DNA of 64,000 nt from contig NZ_VDUZ01000003.1 in NCBI RefSeq assembly GCF_008039615.1, forward strand, positions 62,001 to 126,000, in the 5' to 3' direction. Positions 19,449-27,107 of this stretch are shown here, piece by piece. The first letter of the stretch is position 1. Each line of letters starts with the position of its first letter. This DNA is from Vineibacter terrae. GTDB taxonomy: Bacteria > Pseudomonadota > Alphaproteobacteria > Reyranellales > Reyranellaceae. A program made the position numbers and the translations under genes. The notes beneath the pieces were generated by a model. It searched no databases and had not been told where the DNA came from. It was given only the letters and a program-made list of their open reading frames with translations.

Positions 19449-20654
19449 CTACAGCACCGCCTTCACCGCGTCGCGCACGGCGGCGTAGGCGGCCTGCAGC
19501 AACGCGGGCGTGGTCGCCGCCTCGGGCGTGTCCTGCGGCGTGTGGAACAGCGGGAAGCTGCCGGCGAAGGAGAGCAGCGGCGTGGTCGCGGGCAGGTGCT
19601 TGGCCCAGGCCTTGGCCTCGCCGAAGAAGTGCGGCACGAGCTGGAAGCCGCCGGCCTTCATGGCGGCGGTGAGCGGCGTGTCGGCATCGAGCGGCCGGTT
19701 GGCCGACGCCAGCCGCCCGGGAGAGAGCTGCAGCGCGGCCGAGCCGGGCGGAAACCAGCCGGCCGCCAGCGAGGCGCCGATATGGACGACGGCAAGCGGC
19801 GCAAAGTCCAGGCCGGCCGTGAGCTGCTGGCGGATGCCGTAGTTCTCCAGCTCGTGTCCTGTCGTGGCGATGACCACGACCGGCATCGCGGCGGCCATCT
19901 CACGCGCCAGCTCCAACGCCACGGCGATGCCGGTGCCGCGTTCGCCGGCGCATGTGAACCACCCCGTGAGCGGGGTGGTGATCACGAGCGGCGCACCGAT
20001 GCCGCTGCCGAAGCGCGCGATCAGGTTCTCCGCCCGGTCGGGCACGCGCTTGGCGCTGATCGTGGCGCCCACCGTGCCGCCGGCCATCGCATCGAGATGC
20101 ACGCCCGACACCAGCAGGGTCGGCAGGCCTGAGGTCGGCTTGTCGGGATCGACGTTGATGCCCACCAGCCCGGGACGCGGCGGCAGGGCGCCGAACTTGC
20201 CGAAGGTGAGGAGCACGCACAGGCGCAGGTCGCTGCCTTTGGCCTCGGCCAGCGCCTGCTCGAGGTCCGCCGTGTCGAAATTGTTGGCCAGCGTCACCGG
20301 CCGCACGAAGGGCGCGTCGGTCGCAAGCTCGCCGACGCCCTCGTAGTACAGGGGCAGGGCCTCGACAGGTTGGCCGTCGACCGTGACGGAGGCCTGCCAG
20401 TCATAGCGCTCATAGCCGTACGACCAGCGGCTGGTCGCCGCGCTACGCTCGCGCAGCTGGGCCTCGACCCAGTCGACCGTCGCCTTGCCTTCCGGCGTGC
20501 CGGTGCGATGGTGCGGCCACTGGCTGTAGCCGGTGACCAGCTGGTAGAGCTGGCCGCCTATCGTCGGGCCGGGCTGCGCAACGGCGGGGTAGGGTGGTTG
20601 CAGCAAGCCGGTGGCGCTGGAGGCGGCGAGGAAGGTGCGCCGTTTCAATCTCAT
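19449..20654 (-). CDS. Exported M28 aminopeptidase-like protein with altered metal site
   Basis: 401 residues. The N-terminus MRLKRRTFLAASSATGLLQP looks like a Tat-type signal (RRTFLAA). The body resembles zinc aminopeptidases of family M28: TCAGERGTGIAVALELAR aligns with the usual D-N-x-SG-x-x-x-LLE segment, ATTGHELENYG with the EE motif, and FHTPQDTP with the final His motif. The first metal His, the bridging Asp (here Glu/Arg) and the lDmvG Asp appear lost, so activity is doubtful or altered. It is the last gene of the ABC-transporter/racemase operon, after a 130 bp gap holding a family C palindrome. AAGG lies 5 bases before ATG 20654. Confidence 0.65.
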   Translation of the reverse strand: MRLKRRTFLAASSATGLLQPPYPAVAQPGPTIGGQLYQLVTGYSQWPHHRTGTPEGKATVDWVEAQLRERSAATSRWSYGYERYDWQASVTVDGQPVEALPLYYEGVGELATDAPFVRPVTLANNFDTADLEQALAEAKGSDLRLCVLLTFGKFGALPPRPGLVGINVDPDKPTSGLPTLLVSGVHLDAMAGGTVGATISAKRVPDRAENLIARFGSGIGAPLVITTPLTGWFTCAGERGTGIAVALELAREMAAAMPVVVIATTGHELENYGIRQQLTAGLDFAPLAVVHIGASLAAGWFPPGSAALQLSPGRLASANRPLDADTPLTAAMKAGGFQLVPHFFGEAKAWAKHLPATTPLLSFAGSFPLFHTPQDTPEAATTPALLQAAYAAVRDAVKAVL

Positions 20655-20663
20655 GGTGCCTTC

Positions 20664-20770
20664 GGACCGCGGGCGTCCACGCCCGCATCGGCGCGAAGCG
20701 CCGACTGGAGGAAGGTGGCTCGCCCTGCGCTTTCGCTTCGGGCGATTGCGGGCGTGGACGCCCGCGGTCC
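20664..20770. repeat. Family C palindrome, copy 1
   Basis: A 107 bp element with terminal arms GGACCGCGGGCGTCCACGCC and the complementary GGCGTGGACGCCCGCGGTCC. Each arm itself contains a small palindrome (GGGCGTCCACGCCC), so the folded form would be cruciform-like. It ends 9 bp upstream of the M28-like start codon. Other copies are at 22869, 36033 and 63852. Confidence 0.9.
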
Positions 20771-20784
20771 CAGGAGGAAGGCCC

Positions 20785-21450
20785 TCACGCGGCCCATTTC
20801 AGCCGCGCCTGGCCGATGGCCATGGCGACCGCCGCCTGGGTCGGCTCGACGACGGGCACGCCGACTGCCTGCTGCAGGCGGTCGCGGTAGCGCGCCATGC
20901 CGGCGCAGCCCATCACGAGCACGTCGGCGCCGTCCTGGTCGCGCAGCGCCGTGCCCGTATCGATCATGCGCGACAGGGTACGGGCCTCGTCGGCGAGCTC
21001 CACGACGCCCAGGCCGACAGCGCGGTCGCCCGCGAAGCGGGCCTGCACCCCCATCTGGCCGACATAGCGCAGATGCCGCGGGATCGAGGTCTTGAGGATC
21101 GCGATCACGCCGAAGCGCTGGCCCAGGGTCAGCGCCGTCAGGATGCCGCTCTCGGCGATGCCCAGGACCGGCCTGCGCGTGGCCTCGCGGCAGACATGCA
21201 GGCCGGGATCGCTGAAGCAGGCGATGACGAACGCGTCGCAGTCGTTGTCGCGTGCCGCCACGGTGCGTGCCAGCGGCTGCACCACCCGCTCGACATCGGC
21301 CTGGCTCTGCACGCCGGGCGGACCTTCCTTCAGGGTCATGCACTCGATCTGCGGCCCGCCCGCCATGCGCAGCGGCACCATCGCCTCGTCGATGCCCTGC
21401 GTGCAGGCCTCGGTGGAGTTGGGGTTGATCACCAGGATACGCTCGGCCAT
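20785..21450 (-). CDS. hyuA: Hydantoin racemase (Asp/Glu racemase superfamily)
   Basis: 221 residues. The two catalytic Cys of the PLP-independent Asp/Glu/hydantoin racemase family are present at Cys78 (VIACFSDPG) and Cys182 (VMGCAGM). Other family features are the ILVINPNST opening and LGIAESGI. It would interconvert D- and L-5-substituted hydantoins, so that a D-specific hydantoinase and carbamoylase can use both. It is the gene after the ABC permeases in the minus-strand operon (16 bp gap). The hyuA symbol is used differently between species, so rely on the function. Confidence 0.85.
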   Translation of the reverse strand: MAERILVINPNSTEACTQGIDEAMVPLRMAGGPQIECMTLKEGPPGVQSQADVERVVQPLARTVAARDNDCDAFVIACFSDPGLHVCREATRRPVLGIAESGILTALTLGQRFGVIAILKTSIPRHLRYVGQMGVQARFAGDRAVGLGVVELADEARTLSRMIDTGTALRDQDGADVLVMGCAGMARYRDRLQQAVGVPVVEPTQAAVAMAIGQARLKWAA

Positions 21451-21466
21451 GCAGGACTCCCGGGAC

Positions 21467-22138
21467 TTAGCGTGCCGCGATCTTCCGGTGCTCCAGGCGG
21501 CTCAGCAACCGTACCACCGGCCACAGCAGCACGAAATAGATCACCGTGGCCAGGATCAGGGGCGAATAGTTGAAGGTTGCCTGCTGCGCCGAGCGGGCCG
21601 CGAACATCAGCTCATGCAGCGCGATCACGCTGGCGATCGATGTCAGCTTGGCAACCTCCAGGGTGTTGCTGACCAGGTCGGGCAGGACGTTGCGCACGGC
21701 CTGCGGCAACACCACCCAGCCCATGGTCTGCCACCAGCCCAGGCCGGTCGAGCGCGCGGCTTCCCATTGGCCGCGACCGACGCTCTCGATCCCGGCACGG
21801 AAGATCTCGCCGTAGTAGCTCGAGGTGTTGAGCAGGAAGGCGATCACCACCGCCTCGAGCTCGGAGATCTTGTAGCCTGCGAACGGCGGCACGTTGTAGA
21901 CGAAGACCAGCAGCACCAGCGGCGGCAGGGCGCGGAAGACGTCGACATAGATCACCAGCGCGATGTTCAGCCAGCGCCGCTTCAGCGCCGCGAGCACCGC
22001 CACCACCAACCCGCCGAGCGCGCCCACGGGGATCACCACCAGGCAGAGCAGCACGGTCATCCACAGGCCGTCGAGCAGGAAGCCCGCGGTCTTGGCCATG
22101 ATCTCGGCATTGAAGAAGAGGGCGGTGACGTCGCTCAT
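21467..22138 (-). CDS. Polar amino acid ABC transporter permease (HisM/GlnP type), second
   Basis: 223 residues with about five hydrophobic helices and the EAA loop typical of this class (VGRGQWEAARSTGLGWWQTM). It pairs with the permease at 22149-22853, with a 10 bp gap. The conserved loop is nearly the same in the two, as expected for a heterodimeric inner-membrane pore of a PAAT-family importer. Confidence 0.93.
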   Translation of the reverse strand: MSDVTALFFNAEIMAKTAGFLLDGLWMTVLLCLVVIPVGALGGLVVAVLAALKRRWLNIALVIYVDVFRALPPLVLLVFVYNVPPFAGYKISELEAVVIAFLLNTSSYYGEIFRAGIESVGRGQWEAARSTGLGWWQTMGWVVLPQAVRNVLPDLVSNTLEVAKLTSIASVIALHELMFAARSAQQATFNYSPLILATVIYFVLLWPVVRLLSRLEHRKIAAR

Positions 22139-22148
22139 GCTCCGGGCC

Positions 22149-22853
22149 TCATCGCCGCCACGCGAAGCGTGTCTCGATCCAGCGGCCGGCGACGACCACC
22201 GGCAGGAACAGCACGAGGTAGGCGAGCGCGCCCAGGGTCAGCGGCGAGGGGTTCGACGAGAAGGAGAGGCCGCTATAGGCCTGGTACAGGATCTCCTGCA
22301 CCGCCACGACCTGGCCCAGCGCCGTGCCCTTGGTGATGGCGATCGTGCGGTTGGTGAGCGGCGGGACGGTGAGCCGGATCGCCTGCGGCAGGACCACGTA
22401 GATCAAGGTCTGCAGGAAGCCCAGGCCGGTCGAGCGCGCGGCTTCCCATTGCCCCTTGGCGACGGCGATCAGCCCGGCCCAGTAGATCTCCTCGGCGAAG
22501 GCGGCCAGCACCAGCGACAGCGCCAGCCACGTCGCGCCCAGCCCGGCGATATCGAGCCCCAGCGCCGGCAGGCCGTAGAAGAACAGCACGATCAGGACCA
22601 GTGGCGGCACCGAGCGCATCACGTCGACGAAGAAGATGATCAGCAGCCGTAGCGCTTCGGCCAGCCATGACAATGGCGCCGGCATCTTCTGCGACAGGGT
22701 CGAGCGCAGCACCGCCAGCAGCAGCCCCAGGGCCAGGCCCGTGGCGATGACGAAAGCGGCGAGATAGGTCGTGACCCACATGCCCGAGAGGATCTTGGGC
22801 AGGTACTCCCACATCACCTCGCCGTTGAAGAACGTGAAGAGGAAGCGGTCCAT
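22149..22853 (-). CDS. Polar amino acid ABC transporter permease (HisQ/GlnP type), first
   Basis: 234 residues starting MDRFLFTFFNGEVMWEYLPK. The EAA loop is AKGQWEAARSTGLGFLQTL. ATG 22853 is chosen because AGGA lies 6 bases upstream and the longer frame (MRRCGRGRPRSD) is just translated palindrome. A family C palindrome (22869-22972) separates it from the ATPase gene, so it may lower or uncouple expression of the downstream genes. Confidence 0.92.
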   Translation of the reverse strand: MDRFLFTFFNGEVMWEYLPKILSGMWVTTYLAAFVIATGLALGLLLAVLRSTLSQKMPAPLSWLAEALRLLIIFFVDVMRSVPPLVLIVLFFYGLPALGLDIAGLGATWLALSLVLAAFAEEIYWAGLIAVAKGQWEAARSTGLGFLQTLIYVVLPQAIRLTVPPLTNRTIAITKGTALGQVVAVQEILYQAYSGLSFSSNPSPLTLGALAYLVLFLPVVVAGRWIETRFAWRR

Positions 22854-22868
22854 GGTGCATCCTATGTC

Positions 22869-22972
22869 GGACCGCGGGCGTCCACGCCCGCATCGGCGCA
22901 ACGCGCCGAACCGAAACGAGACCGCCCTTCGCTTGCGCTGCGGGCGATTGCGGGCGTGGACGCCCGCGGTCC
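22869..22972. repeat. Family C palindrome, copy 2
   Basis: A 104 bp element with the GGACCGCGGGCGTCCACGCC arm and its inverse. It lies between two genes of the same ABC-transporter operon, 8 bp from the ATPase stop and 16 bp from the permease start. Such a hairpin inside a polycistronic message could protect the upstream mRNA or attenuate downstream genes. Confidence 0.9.
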
Positions 22973-22980
22973 GAAGGGCA

Positions 22981-23733
22981 TCACCGGTGTCCGTCGATGC
23001 GGGCCACGAAAGCCCGGGTGCGGGCCTGCTGCGGTGCGCCGAAGACCTGCTCCGGCGGGCCTTGCTCGACGATCACGCCGTCCTCCATGAAGACGACCCG
23101 GTCGGCGGCGGCGCGCGCGAACTGCAGCTCGTGGCTCACCACCAGCATGGTCATGCCCGTCTCGCGCAAATCGCGCATCACCTGCAGGACCGAGCCCACC
23201 AGCTCGGGATCGAGCGCGCTGGTCGGCTCGTCGAACAGCACGATCTTGGGCTCCAGCGCCAGCGCCCGCGCGATGGCGACCCGCTGCTGCTGACCGCCGC
23301 TCAGCTCGCCGGGATGGGCCTGGGCCTTGTGGGCGAGGCCGACCCGCGCCAGGGCGGCGCGGCCGATCTCGAGCGCCTCGGCCTTCGATTTGCGCGACGC
23401 CAGCCGCAGGGCCAGCGTCACGTTGCCCAGCGCCGTCATGTGCGGATAGAGGTTGAACGACTGGAACACCATGCCGATGCGGCGGCGCACGGCATTGATG
23501 TCGACGCCCGGCGCCAGGATGTCGGTGCCGTCGACATGGATCGAGCCGCTGGTGGGCTCCTCGAGCCGATTGCAGCAGCGCAGGAAGGTGCTCTTGCCCG
23601 AGCCGGAAGGCCCGATGACGAAGGCCAGCTCCCGCTCGCGCAGCCGGAAATCTATTCCCTTCAGCACCGCCAAGGTGCCGAAGCTCTTGTGCAGCCCGCG
23701 CACATCGAGGATGTGGCGCCCAGCAGCCGCCAT
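22981..23733 (-). CDS. Polar amino acid ABC transporter ATPase (GlnQ/HisP type)
   Basis: 250 residues from ATG 23733. Walker A is GPSGSGKST (41-49), the signature is LSGGQQQR and Walker B ends LFDEPTSALDPE, all intact. The CNRLEEPTSGSIHVDGTDI region is typical of the PAAT family. The frame is open further, to 23796, overlapping the binding-protein gene; neither start has a strong ribosome-binding site, so the N-terminus is uncertain by up to 21 residues. It couples ATP hydrolysis to the permeases downstream. Confidence 0.92.
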   Translation of the reverse strand: MAAAGRHILDVRGLHKSFGTLAVLKGIDFRLRERELAFVIGPSGSGKSTFLRCCNRLEEPTSGSIHVDGTDILAPGVDINAVRRRIGMVFQSFNLYPHMTALGNVTLALRLASRKSKAEALEIGRAALARVGLAHKAQAHPGELSGGQQQRVAIARALALEPKIVLFDEPTSALDPELVGSVLQVMRDLRETGMTMLVVSHELQFARAAADRVVFMEDGVIVEQGPPEQVFGAPQQARTRAFVARIDGHR

Positions 23734-23755
23734 GGTCGGAGATTCTGCCGGCACC

Positions 23756-24622
23756 TCACCCGCACTGCGGCTTGTGCTCGGTCGGGTCGTAGCCATCCGT
23801 GCCGGGCACGCCGTAGCCCTTGAAGACGGTGACCGCCGCCGATCCCGGCTCCGGCTTGATGCCGAACCATTTCTCGTGCAGCCGGGCGATGGTGCCGTCG
23901 AGCTTCATGCATTCGATCGCGTTCTCGACCAGGTTGCGGCCGGCGACGTCGTCCTTGCGGAAGGGCGCCGCCCACATCAGGCCTTCGTCGATCCTGGCGC
24001 CCAGCTTCAGGGTCGGGTTCTGCTTGGCCGCCCATGCCACCACGGTGTTGCCACCGAGATTGGCATCGGCCCGGCCGGCCATCACCGCCTGGACCGCATC
24101 GGTCTGGGTCGGGAAGGCCAGCACCTCGAAGCCATACCTGTCCTTGTTGGTGTCGGCCCATTTGTCATAGGCCGAGCCCTTGTTGACGGTGATCTTCTTG
24201 CCCTTGAGGGCATCGAGGCCGGCGATATCCGGGGCGCTCTTCTTGAGCACGAGCTGATAGTAGGTGTTCAGGTAGCCCTCGGTGAACAGCAGGTTCTTGG
24301 CCCGCTCCGGGGTGACGGTGGTCGGTGCCGCCAGCCAGTCGAAGCGGCCGGCATTGAGCGCCGGGATCAGGCCGGAGAACTCCTGCGCCACGATGTTGAT
24401 CGGCCGCTTCAGCCGCTTGGCGACCTCGGTGGCCAGGTCGACATTGAAGCCTTCGACCTCGCCCGGCTTGCCGCCGACCTTGGGCATGGCATGCGGCGCG
24501 AACGTGCCGTCCAGGCCGACGGTGATCGGCTTGTCGGTCTGGGCCATGGCGAGGCGCGTGACGAGCAGCAGGCTGATCCCGGCTGCGGCCAGCATCGCCA
24601 GCGAAGGGTTGGAATGGCGCAT
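23756..24622 (-). CDS. Periplasmic substrate-binding protein, polar amino acid type (SBP_bac_3)
   Basis: 288 residues from ATG 24622, which follows a run of G (GGGGGGATACG). The signal peptide ends near LAMAQ (residue about 26). The mature protein starts TDKPITVGLDGTFAPHAMPK and carries the EGFNVDLATEVAKRL motif of family-3 binding proteins. It is the first gene of the minus-strand operon SBP-ATPase-permease-permease-racemase-M28-like. Since a hydantoin racemase is in the same operon, the ligand may be a hydantoin or N-carbamoyl amino acid; this is inference from context. Confidence 0.92.
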   Translation of the reverse strand: MRHSNPSLAMLAAAGISLLLVTRLAMAQTDKPITVGLDGTFAPHAMPKVGGKPGEVEGFNVDLATEVAKRLKRPINIVAQEFSGLIPALNAGRFDWLAAPTTVTPERAKNLLFTEGYLNTYYQLVLKKSAPDIAGLDALKGKKITVNKGSAYDKWADTNKDRYGFEVLAFPTQTDAVQAVMAGRADANLGGNTVVAWAAKQNPTLKLGARIDEGLMWAAPFRKDDVAGRNLVENAIECMKLDGTIARLHEKWFGIKPEPGSAAVTVFKGYGVPGTDGYDPTEHKPQCG

Positions 24623-24780
24623 CGTATCCCCCCGGTGAAGCCGAGCCGCGAGCGAAGCACATCGGCCAAGGCGGCTCAAGCCGTGCACGGCGCGTGCCAA
24701 GCGCGGGAAGTCGGTGAAGAGCGCTTGCCGAGGGTGAGGTTATACGGTTGGTTTGCGGCCCATCACACGAGGAGCGCACG

Positions 24781-25500
24781 ATGAGCCTGATCCTGTACGA
24801 GCGCGTTGGTCACGAAGGGCGGCGGCCCAGCCCGTTCTCCTGGCGCATCCGCTACGCGCTGCGTCACAAGGGGGTGGCCGTCGACTATGTGCCGATGCGG
24901 TTCGCGGATGTCGAGACGGTCAGGCGCCTGAGCGGCCAGCACATGGTCCCGGTCCTTGTCGACGGCGACCGCGTCGTTCACGACAGCTGGAACATCGCCG
25001 TGCACCTGGAAGAGCGGTTCCCGGACCGGCCGCCGCTGTTCGGCAACGAGGCCGCCCGCGGCATGGCGCGCTTCATCACGGTCTGGGCCGATACCGCGCT
25101 GGCGCCGTTGATGCGGCGGCTGATATACGCCGATTTCGTCTGGTGCCTCGATGCCGGCGATCGCGCCTATTTCCGCCAATCGCGCGAGCGCGAGCTGGGC
25201 ATGACGCTGGAGGAGGCCTGCGCCGATCGCGCCACGGCGATGGCGAGCTTTCGCCGCGCGATGGGGCCGCTGGAGCGGACCCTGGCCGGACAGGCGTTCC
25301 TTGGCGGCGCGGCGCCGACCTATGCCGACTACGCCGTGTTCTCCTTCTTCCAATGGGCGCGGCTGGGAAGCCCCGGCGAGATCCTGTCGGAAGACAGCGC
25401 CGTGCACGCCTGGCGGGCGCGGATGATCGGGCTGTTCGACGGGCTTGGCGACCTGTTTGCCGGCTATCCCGCGCCGCAGGATGCTGCCGCGGCGCGCTGA
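24781..25500 (+). CDS. Glutathione S-transferase family protein
   Basis: 239 residues. The N-terminal thioredoxin-like domain has RPSPFSWRIRYALRHKGV (Ser, not Cys, at the active-site position) and the cis-Pro/GSH-binding part HMVPVLVDGDRVVHDSWNIA. The C-terminal part is helical, as in GSTs. GAGGAG lies 6-7 bases before ATG 24781. It would conjugate or isomerise small electrophiles with glutathione; the substrate is unknown. It is convergent with the gene at 25503, with 2 bp between stops. Confidence 0.88.
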   Translation: MSLILYERVGHEGRRPSPFSWRIRYALRHKGVAVDYVPMRFADVETVRRLSGQHMVPVLVDGDRVVHDSWNIAVHLEERFPDRPPLFGNEAARGMARFITVWADTALAPLMRRLIYADFVWCLDAGDRAYFRQSRERELGMTLEEACADRATAMASFRRAMGPLERTLAGQAFLGGAAPTYADYAVFSFFQWARLGSPGEILSEDSAVHAWRARMIGLFDGLGDLFAGYPAPQDAAAAR

Positions 25501-25502
25501 GC

Positions 25503-26063
25503 TCAGCGCCGCCTGTCGTAGGGTATGCCCGGCACGACGCGCACCGAGCCGTCGGGGAAGGCGGCCTGGACCGGTGGCGCCCAGTCGAGCGCCTGGCCGT
25601 TGCCTTCACCGGCCTGCACCTCGACGCCCCAGGCCGCGGCCAGCTTCTTCATCACGCTCGGACCCTCGCCGCGTGCCACGCCGCAGCCGCGCAGCTCGAC
25701 CCGGGCGCCCGGCGCGAAGATCCCGGACAGCCGCTCCAGGCGGCTGCCGAGCTGGGTCAGGGTGTCGAGCCGGAAGGTCGAGCGGTGCACATCGCCGTCC
25801 CAGCCGCTTGAAACGGCGTGCACGCCGATGCCCTTGTGGTCCCGGTCGACCAGCCCGTGCCCCCAGAGCGCGAGGCAGCGTATGCTGCCGGTCCTGCCGC
25901 CGACGGCCGCATGGACCAGGTCAAGCATCGCCGAGACGGCGTTGGACATCGGGCCGATGGGGATGATCCGCGACGAATGGGGCTTCAGCAGGTCGGTCCA
26001 GTAGTTGGCCGTGTCGGTGTTGTCGCAGTTGATGACGTCGATCACGTACGGAGCCGGGGACAT
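25503..26063 (-). CDS. Small protein with clan CD (caspase/gingipain-like) His/Cys arrangement
   Basis: 186 residues from ATG 26063, with GGAGGT 4 bases upstream. No firm family assignment could be made. Two hydrophobic strands end in LALWGHG (His69-Gly70) and VELRGCGVARGEG (Cys127), the order and context of the catalytic His-Gly and Cys in clan CD peptidases, including DUF4347/C80-like domains. There is no signal peptide or membrane segment. The remaining sequence is compatible with a compact alpha/beta domain. The gene is divergent from an AraC-type regulator. It could be a small caspase-fold hydrolase or an inactive relative. Confidence 0.5.
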   Translation of the reverse strand: MSPAPYVIDVINCDNTDTANYWTDLLKPHSSRIIPIGPMSNAVSAMLDLVHAAVGGRTGSIRCLALWGHGLVDRDHKGIGVHAVSSGWDGDVHRSTFRLDTLTQLGSRLERLSGIFAPGARVELRGCGVARGEGPSVMKKLAAAWGVEVQAGEGNGQALDWAPPVQAAFPDGSVRVVPGIPYDRRR

Positions 26064-26192
26064 CGTGACCTCCAGGGCCTGCCGGATGCGGCGCAAGACG
26101 GGCAGATTCGTGGATTGTAGTGGAGGGCGGCCGGTGGCGATTGTACAAACGCGACAAGATGGCGTGTTCCCTGCCGCGCCGCGAAGCCGGGG

Positions 26193-27074
26193 ATGATGAT
26201 GTCGCAGGCGACAGTCAGCTTTCATCTGCCGGCGCCGGAGCTGCGCCATGCGATCTCGACCTACTACATCCTGCGTGTCGCGGGATCGGAGCCGGTCGAG
26301 GACATGGTCCATCCGGAATGGGCGAATGTGCGCCTGGTCCTGTCGGGAAAATGGCGGGCACGGTTGATTGGCCAGGCCGCGCAGCCGGTGCCGCCGGCCG
26401 CGATGAGCGGCGCGCTGGAGCGCGGCGCCGTGGTCCGGGGAACGCCGGGAATCCTGATCGGGGCGGGCCTCCTGCCGCAGGGCTGGGTCGAGCTGACGGA
26501 TCAGCCGGCGAATGCCTTCGCCAATCGGCTGCGGCCGTTGTCAGACGCGCTGGGCAGCGGTGCTGACGACCTCCTGCCGGCCCTGCGTGCGGCAGCATCG
26601 GACGGCGATGCGCTGGCGATCCTGGATCGCTTCTTCACGGGCAAGCGGCGCCGGCCGTCGCCGGCAGCGCCGATCGTGCGCGACATCCATGCCGTCCTGG
26701 TCGACGCGGAGACAAGCTCGGTCGAGGATTGGGCGGACCAGGTCGGCGTGGTGCCGCGGCAGCTCGAGCGGCTGTGCCAGCGCTATCTCGGCCTGCGTCC
26801 CAGCCGCCTGCTGCGGCGTCAGCGGTTCCTGCGCACCCTGGCGGCCATCCGCGAGGTCAAGGCCGGCGGCTGGAGCGGACTGATCGATGATCACTATGTC
26901 GATCAGTCGCATTTCATCCGGGACTTCCACTATTTCCTCGACATGTCGCCCAGCGCCTATTTCGCGCGGCCGCAGCCCTTCATGCGCGAGGCCGGCGATC
27001 GGCGCAAAGCCCTGCTGGGATCGCCGGTGCAGGGCCTGCACGCGCCGGCCGCGGCTCAACGGCAAGCGCCATGA
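26193..27074 (+). CDS. AraC-family transcriptional regulator
   Basis: 293 residues. The C-terminal third holds two helix-turn-helix units: SSVEDWADQVGVVPRQLERLCQ in part, then YVDQSHFIRDFHYFLDMSPSAYF, the second AraC signature helix. The N-terminal domain (about 1-150) has no clear sensor family. It is divergent from the small His/Cys protein gene with a 129 bp spacer that includes the palindrome TTGTACAA, and may regulate it. Three ATG codons in a row at 26193-26201 leave the exact start open. Confidence 0.85.
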   Translation: MMMSQATVSFHLPAPELRHAISTYYILRVAGSEPVEDMVHPEWANVRLVLSGKWRARLIGQAAQPVPPAAMSGALERGAVVRGTPGILIGAGLLPQGWVELTDQPANAFANRLRPLSDALGSGADDLLPALRAAASDGDALAILDRFFTGKRRRPSPAAPIVRDIHAVLVDAETSSVEDWADQVGVVPRQLERLCQRYLGLRPSRLLRRQRFLRTLAAIREVKAGGWSGLIDDHYVDQSHFIRDFHYFLDMSPSAYFARPQPFMREAGDRRKALLGSPVQGLHAPAAAQRQAP

Positions 27075-27107
27075 TACGCTGGGGCGACACACGCCAGGGA
27101 GAAAGCG

